From: Xanthomonas euvesicatoria pv. euvesicatoria
GTDB lineage: Bacteria > Pseudomonadota > Gammaproteobacteria > Xanthomonadales > Xanthomonadaceae
DNA length: 51,720 nt
Assembly (NCBI RefSeq): GCF_020880415.1
Contig: NZ_JAJIUJ010000020.1
Span: 77,352 to 129,071, forward strand
Direction: 5' to 3'
The translations under genes and the position numbers were made by a program. The notes beneath the pieces were generated by a model. That model saw nothing but the letters and a program-made list of their open reading frames with translations, was not told the origin of the DNA and searched no databases. Positions 1 to 8,350 of this stretch are shown one piece after another. How positions within the stretch are numbered: the first letter of the stretch is position 1; each line of letters begins with the position of its first letter.

Positions 1-1
1 T

Positions 2-199
2 GGTCACTACGTGCCGATGTGGCGCTTCATGCGCGAACTGAGCCAGCACGTACAACCCGAGTACGCATCCATGCGCAGCGGCGCGGCCACACCCACGCAC
101 GGCTCTCCGCTGGTGCATACCGAAGCACTGCGCCGGCTCGCCCGACCGGTCCCGCGCTTTGCGGCACAACTGGAGCCGATGGAGAGCGAAGCACCTTGA
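2..199 (+). CDS. C-terminal end of an unidentified protein (gene cut by window edge)
   Basis: An open frame enters from the left edge and stops at 197-199, giving the last 65 residues of a protein that starts outside the window. The visible part is soluble, rich in Arg, Pro and His, and has no membrane segment or catalytic motif I recognise. It converges with the stress-protein gene at 296-742. The space between them holds a hairpin-forming repeat (205-272) that could end transcription from both sides. I cannot assign a family. The reading frame is supported by its clean stop before the repeat and by Xanthomonas-like codon use only. Confidence 0.5.
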   Translation, partial: GHYVPMWRFMRELSQHVQPEYASMRSGAATPTHGSPLVHTEALRRLARPVPRFAAQLEPMESEAP

Positions 200-204
200 G
201 TTGC

Positions 205-272
205 GTAGGAGCGCGCCTGGGCACGAAGTGCATGACCTGGGCGCCACATCGCACCCAGGTACGCGCCCAGGT
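205..272. repeat. REP-like intergenic repeat with hairpin
   Basis: Between two convergent genes lies a TAGGAGCGC-type word (205-230). It is followed by a 10-base inverted repeat, ACCTGGGCGC at 235-244 and GCGCCCAGGT at 263-272. A closely similar 26-base word occurs at 37788-37813 in another intergenic space. The style resembles the TAGGAGCGG-type REP sequences of gamma-proteobacteria. A role as bidirectional terminator is inference. Confidence 0.6.
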
Positions 273-295
273 GAGGCAAGGCACTGGCATCGGCA

Positions 296-742
296 TCAAC
301 GAATGACCAGTACCGGAATCGCACTGTGGGTCAGCACTTCCACCGTCTGGCTGCCGAGCAGCATGCGCTGCATCCCGCGGCGGCCGTGCGAGGTCATGAT
401 GATCAGATCGCTGTTGCAGTCCTTGGCGGTCTGCACGATGCCCTCGGCCGCGAAACGATCCAGCACATGCCGCGGCGTGGCCTTGATGTTGGCAGCGGCG
501 GCCAGCTCCAGCGCCGGGCGCAGGATCTTTTCGGCGGCCGCTTCGCGCTCTTTGCGGTATTCGGGGCTGGCCTCGTAGCCCACGCTCCAGCCCATTGCGT
601 CGTACATGCCCATCGCCCACGGCTCGGACACGGTGACGATATCCACTTTCGCACCGGTCGCCTTGGCCAGCTCCAGGCCTTGAAACAGGCCGCGATGCGA
701 CAGCTCGGACGCATCGATGGCGATCAGGATTCGTTTGTACAT
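296..742 (-). CDS. Universal stress protein, UspA family
   Basis: This 148-residue protein starts MYKRILIAIDASELS, the typical first beta strand of a single-domain universal stress protein. Near the C-terminus it has the SHGRRGMQRMLLGSQT segment, which fits the G-2x-G-9x-G-S/T ATP-binding signature (here GRRG followed by LLGSQT). It ends in the usual hydrophobic VLVIR strand. I chose the start at 742 because a strong GGGAGGT ribosome site sits just upstream; the open frame extends further but without family similarity. Proteins of this class are cytoplasmic and help survival under energy or oxygen stress. A perfect FNR/ANR-type palindrome at 812-825 suggests induction at low oxygen, which is inference. 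Confidence 0.92.
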   Translation of the reverse strand: MYKRILIAIDASELSHRGLFQGLELAKATGAKVDIVTVSEPWAMGMYDAMGWSVGYEASPEYRKEREAAAEKILRPALELAAAANIKATPRHVLDRFAAEGIVQTAKDCNSDLIIMTSHGRRGMQRMLLGSQTVEVLTHSAIPVLVIR

Positions 743-811
743 GATGACCTCCCGGATGAACCGGCAGCGGCGCCGGCGATTTGAGATTGACAGCACTCAA
801 CAACGCAGACC

Positions 812-825
812 TTGATGCAAATCAA
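812..825. promoter_or_regulatory. FNR/ANR-type binding site upstream of the stress protein gene
   Basis: The sequence TTGAT-GCAA-ATCAA is an exact match to the FNR/ANR consensus TTGAT-N4-ATCAA. It lies 70 bases upstream of the stress-protein start codon, a distance compatible with class II activation. No other gene start is near, since the acetyltransferase gene ends at 993 pointing toward it. Functional binding is inferred. Confidence 0.6.
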
Positions 826-992
826 TCTTGCACGTCACGGACTGTAGCGCTTCAAGCCGCTCATCTGGCTGACGAGCGACCATCACCTCGGCGCCAGTAA
901 CGCGCTCAAAACTGCCCTGTTTGCGTATGAGCTGCATTGCGCAGCGGCCACGTCCGCCTGACAGCTTCGGTCGCGGCGCTTCTTGGTTGCCT

Positions 993-1574
993 TCAGTCAG
1001 TGGGCGCTTCATCGGCAGCACCCCGGGGTACGCGCACGCGCGCCGGATTGCCCACGGCGGTCGCGCCGGCCGGCACATCGCGCGTGACCACCGCACCGGC
1101 ACCGATCACTGCGTCGTCGCCAATGCTGACGCCCGGCAGGATGATCGCCCCGCCACCGATCCACACATTGCGCCCGACGCGAATCGGCCGTCCGAACTCC
1201 AGCCCGCTGGCGCGTCCGGCCGCATCGCGCGGATGATCGGCAGCGTAGAACTGCACGGCGGGCCCCACCTGCGTGCCTTCGCCGATATGCACCTGACAGA
1301 TATCCAGAATCACGCAATTGAAATTGAGGAACACGCCCGCGCCCAGATGGATGTTGTAGCCGTAATCGCAATGAAATGGCGGCCGGATCACCGCACCGGC
1401 ACCCACCTCGGCGAGCCGCTCGACCAGCAATGCATGCCGCTGTGTGGATGGCTGCGCGCCAGTGGCGTTGTAGCGCTCCATCCACGCCGCAGCCGCCGCT
1501 TGATCGGCCTGCAGTTGCGCATCGGTGGCGTTGTAGAGCTCGCCTGCCAGCATCTTCTGTTTTTCGGTTTGCAT
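993..1574 (-). CDS. maa: Maltose/NodL-type O-acetyltransferase (left-handed beta-helix)
   Basis: The 193-residue protein starts MQTEKQKMLAGELYN, the conserved N-terminal helix of the maltose/galactoside acetyltransferase family (Mac domain). It continues with hexapeptide repeats (about residues 75-185). The phrases FHCDYGYNIHLG, FLNFNCVILD and GRNVWIGGGAIILPGVSIGDDAVIGAGAVVTRDVP are hallmarks of this group, and the His in AADHPRD is the expected catalytic base. Family members move acetyl from acetyl-CoA to sugars as cytoplasmic trimers. The true substrate cannot be read from sequence. I prefer the start at 1574 over 1616 because it fits the family N-terminus. Confidence 0.88.
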   Translation of the reverse strand: MQTEKQKMLAGELYNATDAQLQADQAAAAAWMERYNATGAQPSTQRHALLVERLAEVGAGAVIRPPFHCDYGYNIHLGAGVFLNFNCVILDICQVHIGEGTQVGPAVQFYAADHPRDAAGRASGLEFGRPIRVGRNVWIGGGAIILPGVSIGDDAVIGAGAVVTRDVPAGATAVGNPARVRVPRGAADEAPTD

Positions 1575-1873
1575 GCCGCCGGGTACCTGTGCAATGAACT
1601 GCTGACAGGGTGGCATGGATGCAGCGCGCTACGCATCGAGCGATGCACCAATAGCCCCGATTGCCGGCTCAGAACCTCACGATCTGCCTATTCGCTAAAG
1701 CGATTGGCGCGCTCACCACCGGAAACCGCCAATGGGAGTTCGAGCACCGGCCTCACCCGCGAGGTGACTGTGTCGCCATTTCACCGCTTGTCGCATCCGT
1801 TGCAATGCCGCGGCGCCGGCATCGATACTCCAGGCCGTGCCCTTCCGGTGCGACCACGTTCAAGGATGACGTC

Positions 1874-2236
1874 ATGACACGATTTGTAGCCGCTTGCATT
1901 GCGTTGTTGCTGTCGGCCTACCTCAGCACCTCTGCGCACGCAACTTCCTCACTTTCTTTTGAAGAGAGTGGCTACTCCATCCTGTTCGAAATCGGGCACG
2001 ACACCCGACCAGTGATCGCCAGTCTTCGTTTCAATGCACCTGGCGACAGCGCGGGCATCTGGTTGCGGGGCAATTTCCAGGTCAAGACGTTCGATACCAA
2101 ACGCAGAATCCTGCGCCTGATTTACACAGGCGACGACACGCGCGTGCCGCCTTTTACCCTGGTCGTGCTCGCCAACAAGTCGACACTGGCCGTGAACGGC
2201 AAGCAGATCAACTCAAGCTTCAGCTGGGAAATGTAG
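1874..2236 (+). CDS. Small exported protein of unknown function
   Basis: This 120-residue protein begins MTRFVAACIALLLSAYLSTSAHA, a clear Sec signal peptide with probable cleavage after AHA. The mature part of about 95 residues looks beta-rich and has no cysteine or catalytic motif I know. An AAGGA-type ribosome site precedes the start. It stands alone: the acetyltransferase gene upstream points away and uvrD downstream converges on it. A longer open frame from 1661 is unlikely, because it would put the signal peptide in the middle of the protein. Function unknown, probably periplasmic. Confidence 0.7.
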   Translation: MTRFVAACIALLLSAYLSTSAHATSSLSFEESGYSILFEIGHDTRPVIASLRFNAPGDSAGIWLRGNFQVKTFDTKRRILRLIYTGDDTRVPPFTLVVLANKSTLAVNGKQINSSFSWEM

Positions 2237-2418
2237 GCGCGCAACAGCGCAGCGGAGGCGACACTTCATCCATCGATCATCTGTCACGGATGGTCATGCG
2301 ATCTCGCTCGACGTATGAAGTGCAGCAGCGGTCGGCTCTGCTTGCTGCACGCACAATGCAACGGCACGACGCCCTCGCCTGCTGAACAACGCGCAATCGC
2401 TGACGAGTGCCGAGCCGC

Positions 2419-4605
2419 CTACACCACAGTCAGATTGGCGTAGGCCATCACCAGCCACTTGGCGCCGACCTCGTCGAACTGCACCTGCACGCGCGCATGC
2501 GCGCCAGCGCCTTCGTAATCGACCACCACGCCGCCGCCGAACTTGGGGTGTTCGACGTTGGCGCCGAGCTTGATCGGCGCGGTCTCCACGATGCCATGTA
2601 CCGGGCCGCCGCGGGCCGCGCCCAGCGATGCGGTGCGCGAAACCTGCACCTTGGGGCGTACTTCGTTGAGCAGGTCGCGCGGAATCTCGCGCAGGAAGCG
2701 CGAGGGCACGTTGTAGTTGTCCTGGCCGTGGATGCGGCGCGATTCGGCGTAGCACAGCACCAGCTTCTGCCGCGCGCGGGTGATGCCCACGTACGCCAGG
2801 CGACGCTCCTCTTCCAGCCGGCCGCTCTCTTCCAACGAGCGTGCGCTGGGGAACAGGCCGTCTTCCAGACCGACCAGGAACACGATGGGGAATTCCAGGC
2901 CCTTGGCCGAATGCAATGTCATCAGCTGCACGCCTTCCTCGCCAGCCTGGGCCTGGCCTTCGCCGGCCTCCAGCGAGGCATAGGCCAGGAAGGCGACCAG
3001 CTCGGTCATGCCCTGGCTGTCTTCGTCGTCGGGGCGGGTGAAGCGCGAGGCGACCGACACCAGTTCGTCCAGGTTCTCGGTACGCGATTCCGAATCCAGC
3101 CCGCCACGGCTTTCCTTGGCCCAATGCTCGCGCAGACCCGAGCGCATCAGCACATGGTCGATGCGTTCGGCCAGTTCCATCTGTCCGGTTTCGGCATGCA
3201 GCTGGCCGATCAGGCTGAGGAAGCTGGCCAGGGCATTGCGTGCGCGTGCGGCCAGCGTGTTCTGCTGCGTGCACAACATGGCCGCTTCCCACAACGACAG
3301 CGCACTGGCACGCGCCAGCCGGCGCACCTCATCCAGCGTCCGGTCGCCAATGCCACGCGTGGGCGTGTTGACCGCGCGTTCGAAGGCCGCGTCGTCGCTG
3401 CGGTTGGTGAGCAGGCGCAAATAAGCCAACGCGTCCTTGATTTCGGCACGTTCGAAGAAGCGCATACCGCCATACACGCGGTACGGCAACTGCTCGGAAA
3501 TCAGCGCTTCTTCCAGCGCGCGCGATTGCGCATTGCTGCGGTAGAGCACCGCTACTTCGCCATAACTACCGCCGTCGCGCACCCACTGCCGTGCACGCTC
3601 GACCACATAACGCGCCTCGTCCACTTCGTTGTAGGCCGCATACAGATCGATCGGATCGCCATCGCCGGAATCGGTCCACAGCTGCTTGCCGATGCGGTCC
3701 GGATTGTGCGCGATCACCGCATTGGCCGCGCCCAGGATATTGGCGCTGGAGCGGTAGTTCTGCTCCAGCCGCACGGTCTGCGCGCCGGGGAAATCTTTGA
3801 GAAAACGCTGGACGTTCTCGACCTTGGCGCCGCGCCAGCCGTAGATGGCCTGGTCGTCGTCACCCACCACGAATACATTGCCCGATTCGCCGGCCAGCAC
3901 GCGCACGAAGGCGTACTGGATGGCGTTGGTGTCCTGGAACTCGTCGACCAGAATCTCGCGGAAGCGCGCACGGTAATGCGCCAGCAAGGCCGGGGTGTCG
4001 CGCAGCAACTCGTGCGCGCGCAGCAGCAACTCGGCGAAATCCAGCAGCCCGGAGCGGTCGCAGCGTTCCTGATAAGCCGCATACACCTGCCGGCGCACCT
4101 CGGTCCAATCGTCGTTGGGCTCGGGCTGGATATGCTGCGGACGGCGGCCCTCATCCTTCTGCTCGTTGATCCACCAGCTCATCTGCTTGGGCGGATACTT
4201 GCTCTCGTCCAGCTCCAGCGCCTGCACCACGCGCTTGACCAACCGCAACTGGTCGTCGCTGTCCATGACCTGGAAGCCTTCCGGCAACCGCGCGTCCTGC
4301 CAATGCAGACGCAACAGGCGATGGGCCAGCCCGTGAAATGTACCGATCCACATCCCGCGGCTGCCATTGCGCAGCTGCAGGTCGGTGCGGTGACGCATTT
4401 CGCCGGCCGCCTTGTTGGTGAAGGTCACCGCGAAGATGCCGTGGTTGGGCACGCCCTGGACTTCGTTGAGCCAGGCGATGCGATGGATCAGCACGCGCGT
4501 CTTGCCGGAGCCGGCGCCGGCCAGCACGAGGTAATGCCCCGGCGGCGCAGAAACGGCCTCACGCTGGGCGGGGTTTAAATGATCGAGCAAATGAGAGACA
4601 TCCAC
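2419..4605 (-). CDS. uvrD: DNA helicase II (UvrD)
   Basis: This 728-residue superfamily-1 helicase unwinds DNA 3' to 5' in nucleotide excision and mismatch repair. All motifs are visible: LNPAQREAV Q-motif, Walker A GAGSGKT, motif Ia TFTNKAA, Walker B DEFQDTN, motif III GDDDQAIYGWRGA, motif IV QNYRS, motif V TLHSAKGLEF and motif VI YVGITRARQ. The C-terminus (VEHPKFGGGVVVDYEG onward) is the Tudor-like tail typical of UvrD/PcrA. Length matches the E. coli enzyme (720). It is a single gene; a repeat cluster lies behind its start at 4711-4925. Confidence 0.97.
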   Translation of the reverse strand: MDVSHLLDHLNPAQREAVSAPPGHYLVLAGAGSGKTRVLIHRIAWLNEVQGVPNHGIFAVTFTNKAAGEMRHRTDLQLRNGSRGMWIGTFHGLAHRLLRLHWQDARLPEGFQVMDSDDQLRLVKRVVQALELDESKYPPKQMSWWINEQKDEGRRPQHIQPEPNDDWTEVRRQVYAAYQERCDRSGLLDFAELLLRAHELLRDTPALLAHYRARFREILVDEFQDTNAIQYAFVRVLAGESGNVFVVGDDDQAIYGWRGAKVENVQRFLKDFPGAQTVRLEQNYRSSANILGAANAVIAHNPDRIGKQLWTDSGDGDPIDLYAAYNEVDEARYVVERARQWVRDGGSYGEVAVLYRSNAQSRALEEALISEQLPYRVYGGMRFFERAEIKDALAYLRLLTNRSDDAAFERAVNTPTRGIGDRTLDEVRRLARASALSLWEAAMLCTQQNTLAARARNALASFLSLIGQLHAETGQMELAERIDHVLMRSGLREHWAKESRGGLDSESRTENLDELVSVASRFTRPDDEDSQGMTELVAFLAYASLEAGEGQAQAGEEGVQLMTLHSAKGLEFPIVFLVGLEDGLFPSARSLEESGRLEEERRLAYVGITRARQKLVLCYAESRRIHGQDNYNVPSRFLREIPRDLLNEVRPKVQVSRTASLGAARGGPVHGIVETAPIKLGANVEHPKFGGGVVVDYEGAGAHARVQVQFDEVGAKWLVMAYANLTVV

Positions 4606-4710
4606 CGGCGCATTTTACCGGTTGTGGCGTCGCTGCGGCTGAGATTGCGATGAAGCGGTTTGGGAAGAGGGCCTTCCTGGACATGTCAGCATCGAGCAGG
4701 GACTGCACTC

Positions 4711-4925
4711 GCCCCTCTCCCCTCGGGAAGAGAAGGCACGGCTTACGTGCCGAAGGCGCGCGTGCCTTTGAGCGGCCGCGCCGCTGGCGCGGGCTGGGCG
4801 CGGAGCGCGGAGCGGGGATTGGGGTGAGGGTACGGGGCGAAGCCACTGCGAGTGATGGGTAACACGAGGCTTCGCTCGCACCCTCATCCGGCGCTTCGCG
4901 CCACCTTCTCCCAGCGGGAGAAGGG
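4711..4925. repeat. Composite dispersed intergenic repeat (CCTCTCCC/GGGAGAAGG family)
   Basis: The 331 bases between uvrD and the flavoprotein gene hold no credible gene. They carry words that recur across the window: CCCCTCTCCC, a CTGGCGCGGGC block, GGGGTGAGGGTACG, GAGGCTTCGC, CACCCTCATCC and CTTCTCCCAGCGGGAGAAG. Related copies occur at 12733-12863, 23692-23826, 46085-46202, 46440-46480, 47880-47925 and 48045-48089. The inverted order of the two halves lets the RNA fold into long hairpins. Confidence 0.8.
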
Positions 4926-4936
4926 AACAACGCCCA

Positions 4937-6340
4937 TCACCGCCCCAGCACTCCCAACACATCCCGCGCAATCGCCGCAGCCTGCTCGCGCAACTCCGGC
5001 ACCGCCAGGCTTTCCCACAGCGTGCCGATGCGCAGGCTGCCGATCACCCGCAGTTGCGGATTCTCAAGCCCTTCGGCATCGATCAGGCTGCCATCGGCAG
5101 TGGTGTCCACGCCGATCCCATGCGGCCCGGCCACGGCAATGCCCTGCCCCAGCAGTTGCTGCAGCAGCCGGTTGCGCATCGCCTGCACGCGCATTTCCAC
5201 CCCAGTGGCATTGACCAGCGTCTGCACATCCAGCTGCAAGGCATGTCCGGCGCTGGCGGCGCTGGCGGCCCCGGCGCTCACGCGCACGAAAGCACCCACC
5301 TCGAAGGCCACGTCCAGCCGTGCGCGATGCACCTGCAGCTGCCCGCTTGCCTGCATGGCCTGCAGCTGCGCATGCACCGTTGCGGCGATGCGATGCCGAT
5401 GCACGTCCCAGTAGCGCACCACATGCCGCAGAAAACGGCGCTGGTCGGCAACCGACAGCGTCTGCCACAGCGCCTGGCTCAACGGCCGGATGCGCTCCAT
5501 CACGCTCTGCCACGGCAGGCCCTGCGCGGCGGCGGCACGCGCGTGCTGGCGCAGTGTGCGCATGCGTGCGCGCAGCGGCATGGTCAGCAGCGGCTGTGGA
5601 TCGAACAGCGCCACGCCGCCGTGCGCCTGCGGTAACGGCAGCAGTCCATGCCGCGACACCACGTGCACGCTTGCCCGATGCGCCTGCGCTGCCAGCGTCA
5701 TCACGGTATCGGCCATGCTCAAGCCCGAACCGACGATGCACACGGCCGCGTCCGGTGGCAGCGCTGCCACCGCCTCGGTCTCCCAGGCTTCGACACGCTG
5801 CGCGTGCGACAGCCCGGTGGCACCCCGCAGCGGCAGCGGTCGCAGCGCATTGCCCACTGCCAAGACCACCACGCTCGCCTGCAGCACCTGTCCATCGTCC
5901 AGCTGCAACAGTGCGCCACCGGCATTGGGCTGCAGCGCCTGCACGCGTGCGGGGTGGACGCGCAGCGTCGCCGGGCTGTGCGCACGCGCCGACTGCAGGC
6001 GGTCGCGCAAATACGGCGCGTAGTGCCGCCGCCCCACGAACTGCTGCGGCAACTGCGCATCGTCCAGTTCGGGGCAACAAGCGTTCGCGCGCAGGTAATC
6101 GACAAAGTCGTGGGGCAGTTCCGGCAGCGCACTCATACGCGCAGCCGGCACATTGAGCAGGTGTTCGCCACGCGCGGTGGAATACGCCACGCCTTCGCCA
6201 AGCGCCGCATGCGGCTCGATCATGACGATCTGCAACGGCGCTGCGGCCTGGCGCAGCAGCTGCAGCGCCACCAGCACACCGGACGCGCCACCACCGACGA
6301 TGGCGATGACGGCATCGCCGGGATCACGCAGTGTATTCAT
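4937..6340 (-). CDS. FAD/NAD(P)-binding protein of the NAD_binding_9 type
   Basis: The 467-residue protein opens with a Rossmann nucleotide-binding fold, VIAIVGGGASGVLVALQLL, followed by VMIEPHAALGEGVAYST. The GEGVAYST segment is typical of a group of uncharacterised flavoproteins related to hydroxyacylglutathione-reductase-like and lysine N-hydroxylase-like folds. A second glycine-rich turn, VCIVGSGLSMADTVMTL (about residue 200), would bind NAD(P). An ATG motif-like NATGVEM and the C-terminal VIGSLRIGTLWESLAVPELREQA complete the FAD site. The substrate is unknown. The VOC gene at 6510 diverges from it but no functional link is evident. Confidence 0.8.
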   Translation of the reverse strand: MNTLRDPGDAVIAIVGGGASGVLVALQLLRQAAAPLQIVMIEPHAALGEGVAYSTARGEHLLNVPAARMSALPELPHDFVDYLRANACCPELDDAQLPQQFVGRRHYAPYLRDRLQSARAHSPATLRVHPARVQALQPNAGGALLQLDDGQVLQASVVVLAVGNALRPLPLRGATGLSHAQRVEAWETEAVAALPPDAAVCIVGSGLSMADTVMTLAAQAHRASVHVVSRHGLLPLPQAHGGVALFDPQPLLTMPLRARMRTLRQHARAAAAQGLPWQSVMERIRPLSQALWQTLSVADQRRFLRHVVRYWDVHRHRIAATVHAQLQAMQASGQLQVHRARLDVAFEVGAFVRVSAGAASAASAGHALQLDVQTLVNATGVEMRVQAMRNRLLQQLLGQGIAVAGPHGIGVDTTADGSLIDAEGLENPQLRVIGSLRIGTLWESLAVPELREQAAAIARDVLGVLGR

Positions 6341-6509
6341 GTCGACATTGTAGGCGATGCATGCGCAATACCCGCAGGCTGTCGCCGGCAGTGATTGTCT
6401 TCACGGCATCACAAGCGCGGTGTGTGTCAACGCCTCCCACACGCACTGCATGCCAGGCGCTTACGATTGGTTGATCAGCATCGGCACGCGCCCTTGGGGA
6501 ATCTGCAAC

Positions 6510-6905
6510 ATGTCCATCACCCTGGTCAGGCTCATCCTCTACGTCCACGATGTGGCGGCAATCAAGGCGTTCTACCAGACCCACTTCGCGCTCCCGGTCA
6601 CCGAGGAAATTGCCGACGAGTGGGTGGTGCTCGCAGCTGGCGGCATCGAGCTGGCGCTGCACCGGGTGGGCCAAGCCTACCGGCAGCGGCCATCGACGCA
6701 TGCGCCGGCTCCTGTCGCGGATGCGACACACGCGACCACCAAACTGGTGTTTGCGATGACCAGCGATCTGGTCGCGCATCGTGCGCAACTGCAGCACGCA
6801 GGCGTGCATGTGGGCGAGCTCAAACGTTACCCCGGCTTTGCGTACCAGATGTACGACGGCCGCGACCCGGAGGGCAACGTCTTTCAGGTCATGCGCCTGG
6901 ATTGA
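6510..6905 (+). CDS. VOC-family (glyoxalase/bleomycin-resistance-like) protein
   Basis: This 131-residue protein starts MSITLVRLILYVHDVAAIKAFYQTHF, the classic first beta-alpha-beta of the vicinal oxygen chelate fold. The paired half ends GFAYQMYDGRDPEGNVFQVMRLD, where the DPEGN and F-Q motif marks the second metal-side strand. Such proteins bind a divalent metal and act as isomerases, dioxygenases or resistance proteins; the specific role cannot be told. I chose 6510 because the upstream extension lacks the fold. It converges with cardiolipin synthase, 10 bases away. Confidence 0.85.
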   Translation: MSITLVRLILYVHDVAAIKAFYQTHFALPVTEEIADEWVVLAAGGIELALHRVGQAYRQRPSTHAPAPVADATHATTKLVFAMTSDLVAHRAQLQHAGVHVGELKRYPGFAYQMYDGRDPEGNVFQVMRLD

Positions 6906-6915
6906 CCCAGGCGCC

Positions 6916-8334
6916 CTACATCAACGCGTCGGCCAGCCGCGCAATGCCCTCGCGACTGCGGCGCCAGGCCGGGCGGCGACGCCACTGTTCCAACGTCAGT
7001 TGCCGCGCGTTGGCCAGATAATCCTGCTCGATCTCACGCAACCGCTGCACCACCCCAGTGTCGTAGCAGAGCATGCCGATCTCGGCGTTGAGCGCGAACG
7101 AGCGGATGTCCAGATTGATCGAGCCCACCAGCGCGATGTCTTCATCCATGCTCAGGTGCTTGGCGTGCAGAAAGTGCGGGCGATACAGCGAAATCTTCAC
7201 CCCGCAACGCAGCAGTTCTTCGAAATAGGCTTCCTGCGCCCACGCGGCCAGGCGTTGATTGTTGTGCTCGGACAGGATCAGCTGCACGTCCACGCCCGAG
7301 ACGGCGGCGATGCGCAATGCGCTCAGCAAGGCTTCGTCGGGCACGAAGTACGGCGTGACCAGCACCACCTTGCGCCGCGCCAGATGGATCACCGCATTGA
7401 TCGCATCGCGCGCATTTTCGAACGGGTACGCCGGCCCGCTGGGCAGCAACTGCGTCGCGATATTGGCCTCGCACACCGGTGCATCGGGCCACACATTCAG
7501 CCGCTCTCCGGTTTCGGTGAACCAGTCGCTGGCGAAGACCGCTTCCAGATGATTGACCACCGGCCCGCGCACGCGTGCCACCAATTCGCGATTGGGCACG
7601 CCATGGATGAAGCCGGCTTCGGCCAGGTTCTGCGAACCGACAAACGCCACCCGGTTGTCGAGCACCGCAATCTTGCGATGGTTGCGCAGATCCATGCGGC
7701 CGCTGCGACGCCAGCGCAGGCCGCCCGGCAGTACCGCCAGCACCTGCACGCCGCCGTCCTGCAGGCGCTTGCGGTAACGGCGCAGGCCGCGCTTGGCGCC
7801 CACCGCATCCAGCAGCACGCGGCAACGCACGCCGCGCGCGCTGGCGCGTTCCAGCGCCGCCACCACCGCCTCGCCCACCGCATCGTCGAACATCAGGTAG
7901 TACAGCAGGTGCACACGTTTGTCGGCCGCGTCGATCGCCGCGATCAGGGCCTGCAACGACTGCGCGTAGTCGTCGAGCAATTCCACCGCGTTGCCCAGGG
8001 TGGGCATGAAATCGCCCTCGCGTTCGATCAGCGGCACCACTTCGGCACTGCTGGTGTCTGCCTGCGGCATCCAGCGCAATGCATGCAAGGGCAGTTGTTG
8101 TTCGCGAATCACCTGCGAAGCGGTGGCTTGCCGCTCCACCCGCAGCCGCGACAACCATGGGTGGCCGAACAACAGGTACAGCGGCAGACCGACCACTGGC
8201 ACAAAGCCGATCAACAGCAGCCAGCTGCGCGCGGCACCCGGCGTGGTGCGGGCGGGAATCCATAGCAGCGCGGCCAGGCGGATCGCCCAGTCCAGCGCCA
8301 GCAGCCAGGTACCTGTGACCCAATCGGGCAGCAT
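6916..8334 (-). CDS. cls: Cardiolipin synthase (two-PLD-domain type)
   Basis: This 472-residue membrane enzyme condenses two phosphatidylglycerols to cardiolipin. Two N-terminal membrane segments are visible (about residues 5-25 and 35-58, LLLIGFVPVVGLPLYLLFG). Two phospholipase D motifs follow: HRKIAVLDNRVAFVGSQN (HKD 1) and HAKHLSMDEDIALVGSIN (HKD 2), with the expected His, Lys and Asp. The intervening TPYFVPDEALLSAL is typical of bacterial Cls. The start at 8334 gives the usual length. The gene lies only 16 bases behind the LysR-type regulator at 8351, in the same direction, so the two may be co-transcribed. Confidence 0.94.
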   Translation of the reverse strand: MLPDWVTGTWLLALDWAIRLAALLWIPARTTPGAARSWLLLIGFVPVVGLPLYLLFGHPWLSRLRVERQATASQVIREQQLPLHALRWMPQADTSSAEVVPLIEREGDFMPTLGNAVELLDDYAQSLQALIAAIDAADKRVHLLYYLMFDDAVGEAVVAALERASARGVRCRVLLDAVGAKRGLRRYRKRLQDGGVQVLAVLPGGLRWRRSGRMDLRNHRKIAVLDNRVAFVGSQNLAEAGFIHGVPNRELVARVRGPVVNHLEAVFASDWFTETGERLNVWPDAPVCEANIATQLLPSGPAYPFENARDAINAVIHLARRKVVLVTPYFVPDEALLSALRIAAVSGVDVQLILSEHNNQRLAAWAQEAYFEELLRCGVKISLYRPHFLHAKHLSMDEDIALVGSINLDIRSFALNAEIGMLCYDTGVVQRLREIEQDYLANARQLTLEQWRRRPAWRRSREGIARLADALM

Positions 8335-8350
8335 CAGTGGTCCGTTTTCA

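Noticed and set aside
2407..4578. Very long plus-strand open frame opposite uvrD
   Set aside because: It mirrors the helicase gene codon for codon in GC-rich DNA, lacks domain similarity and a ribosome site, and is rich in His, Gln and Ala as antisense frames usually are.
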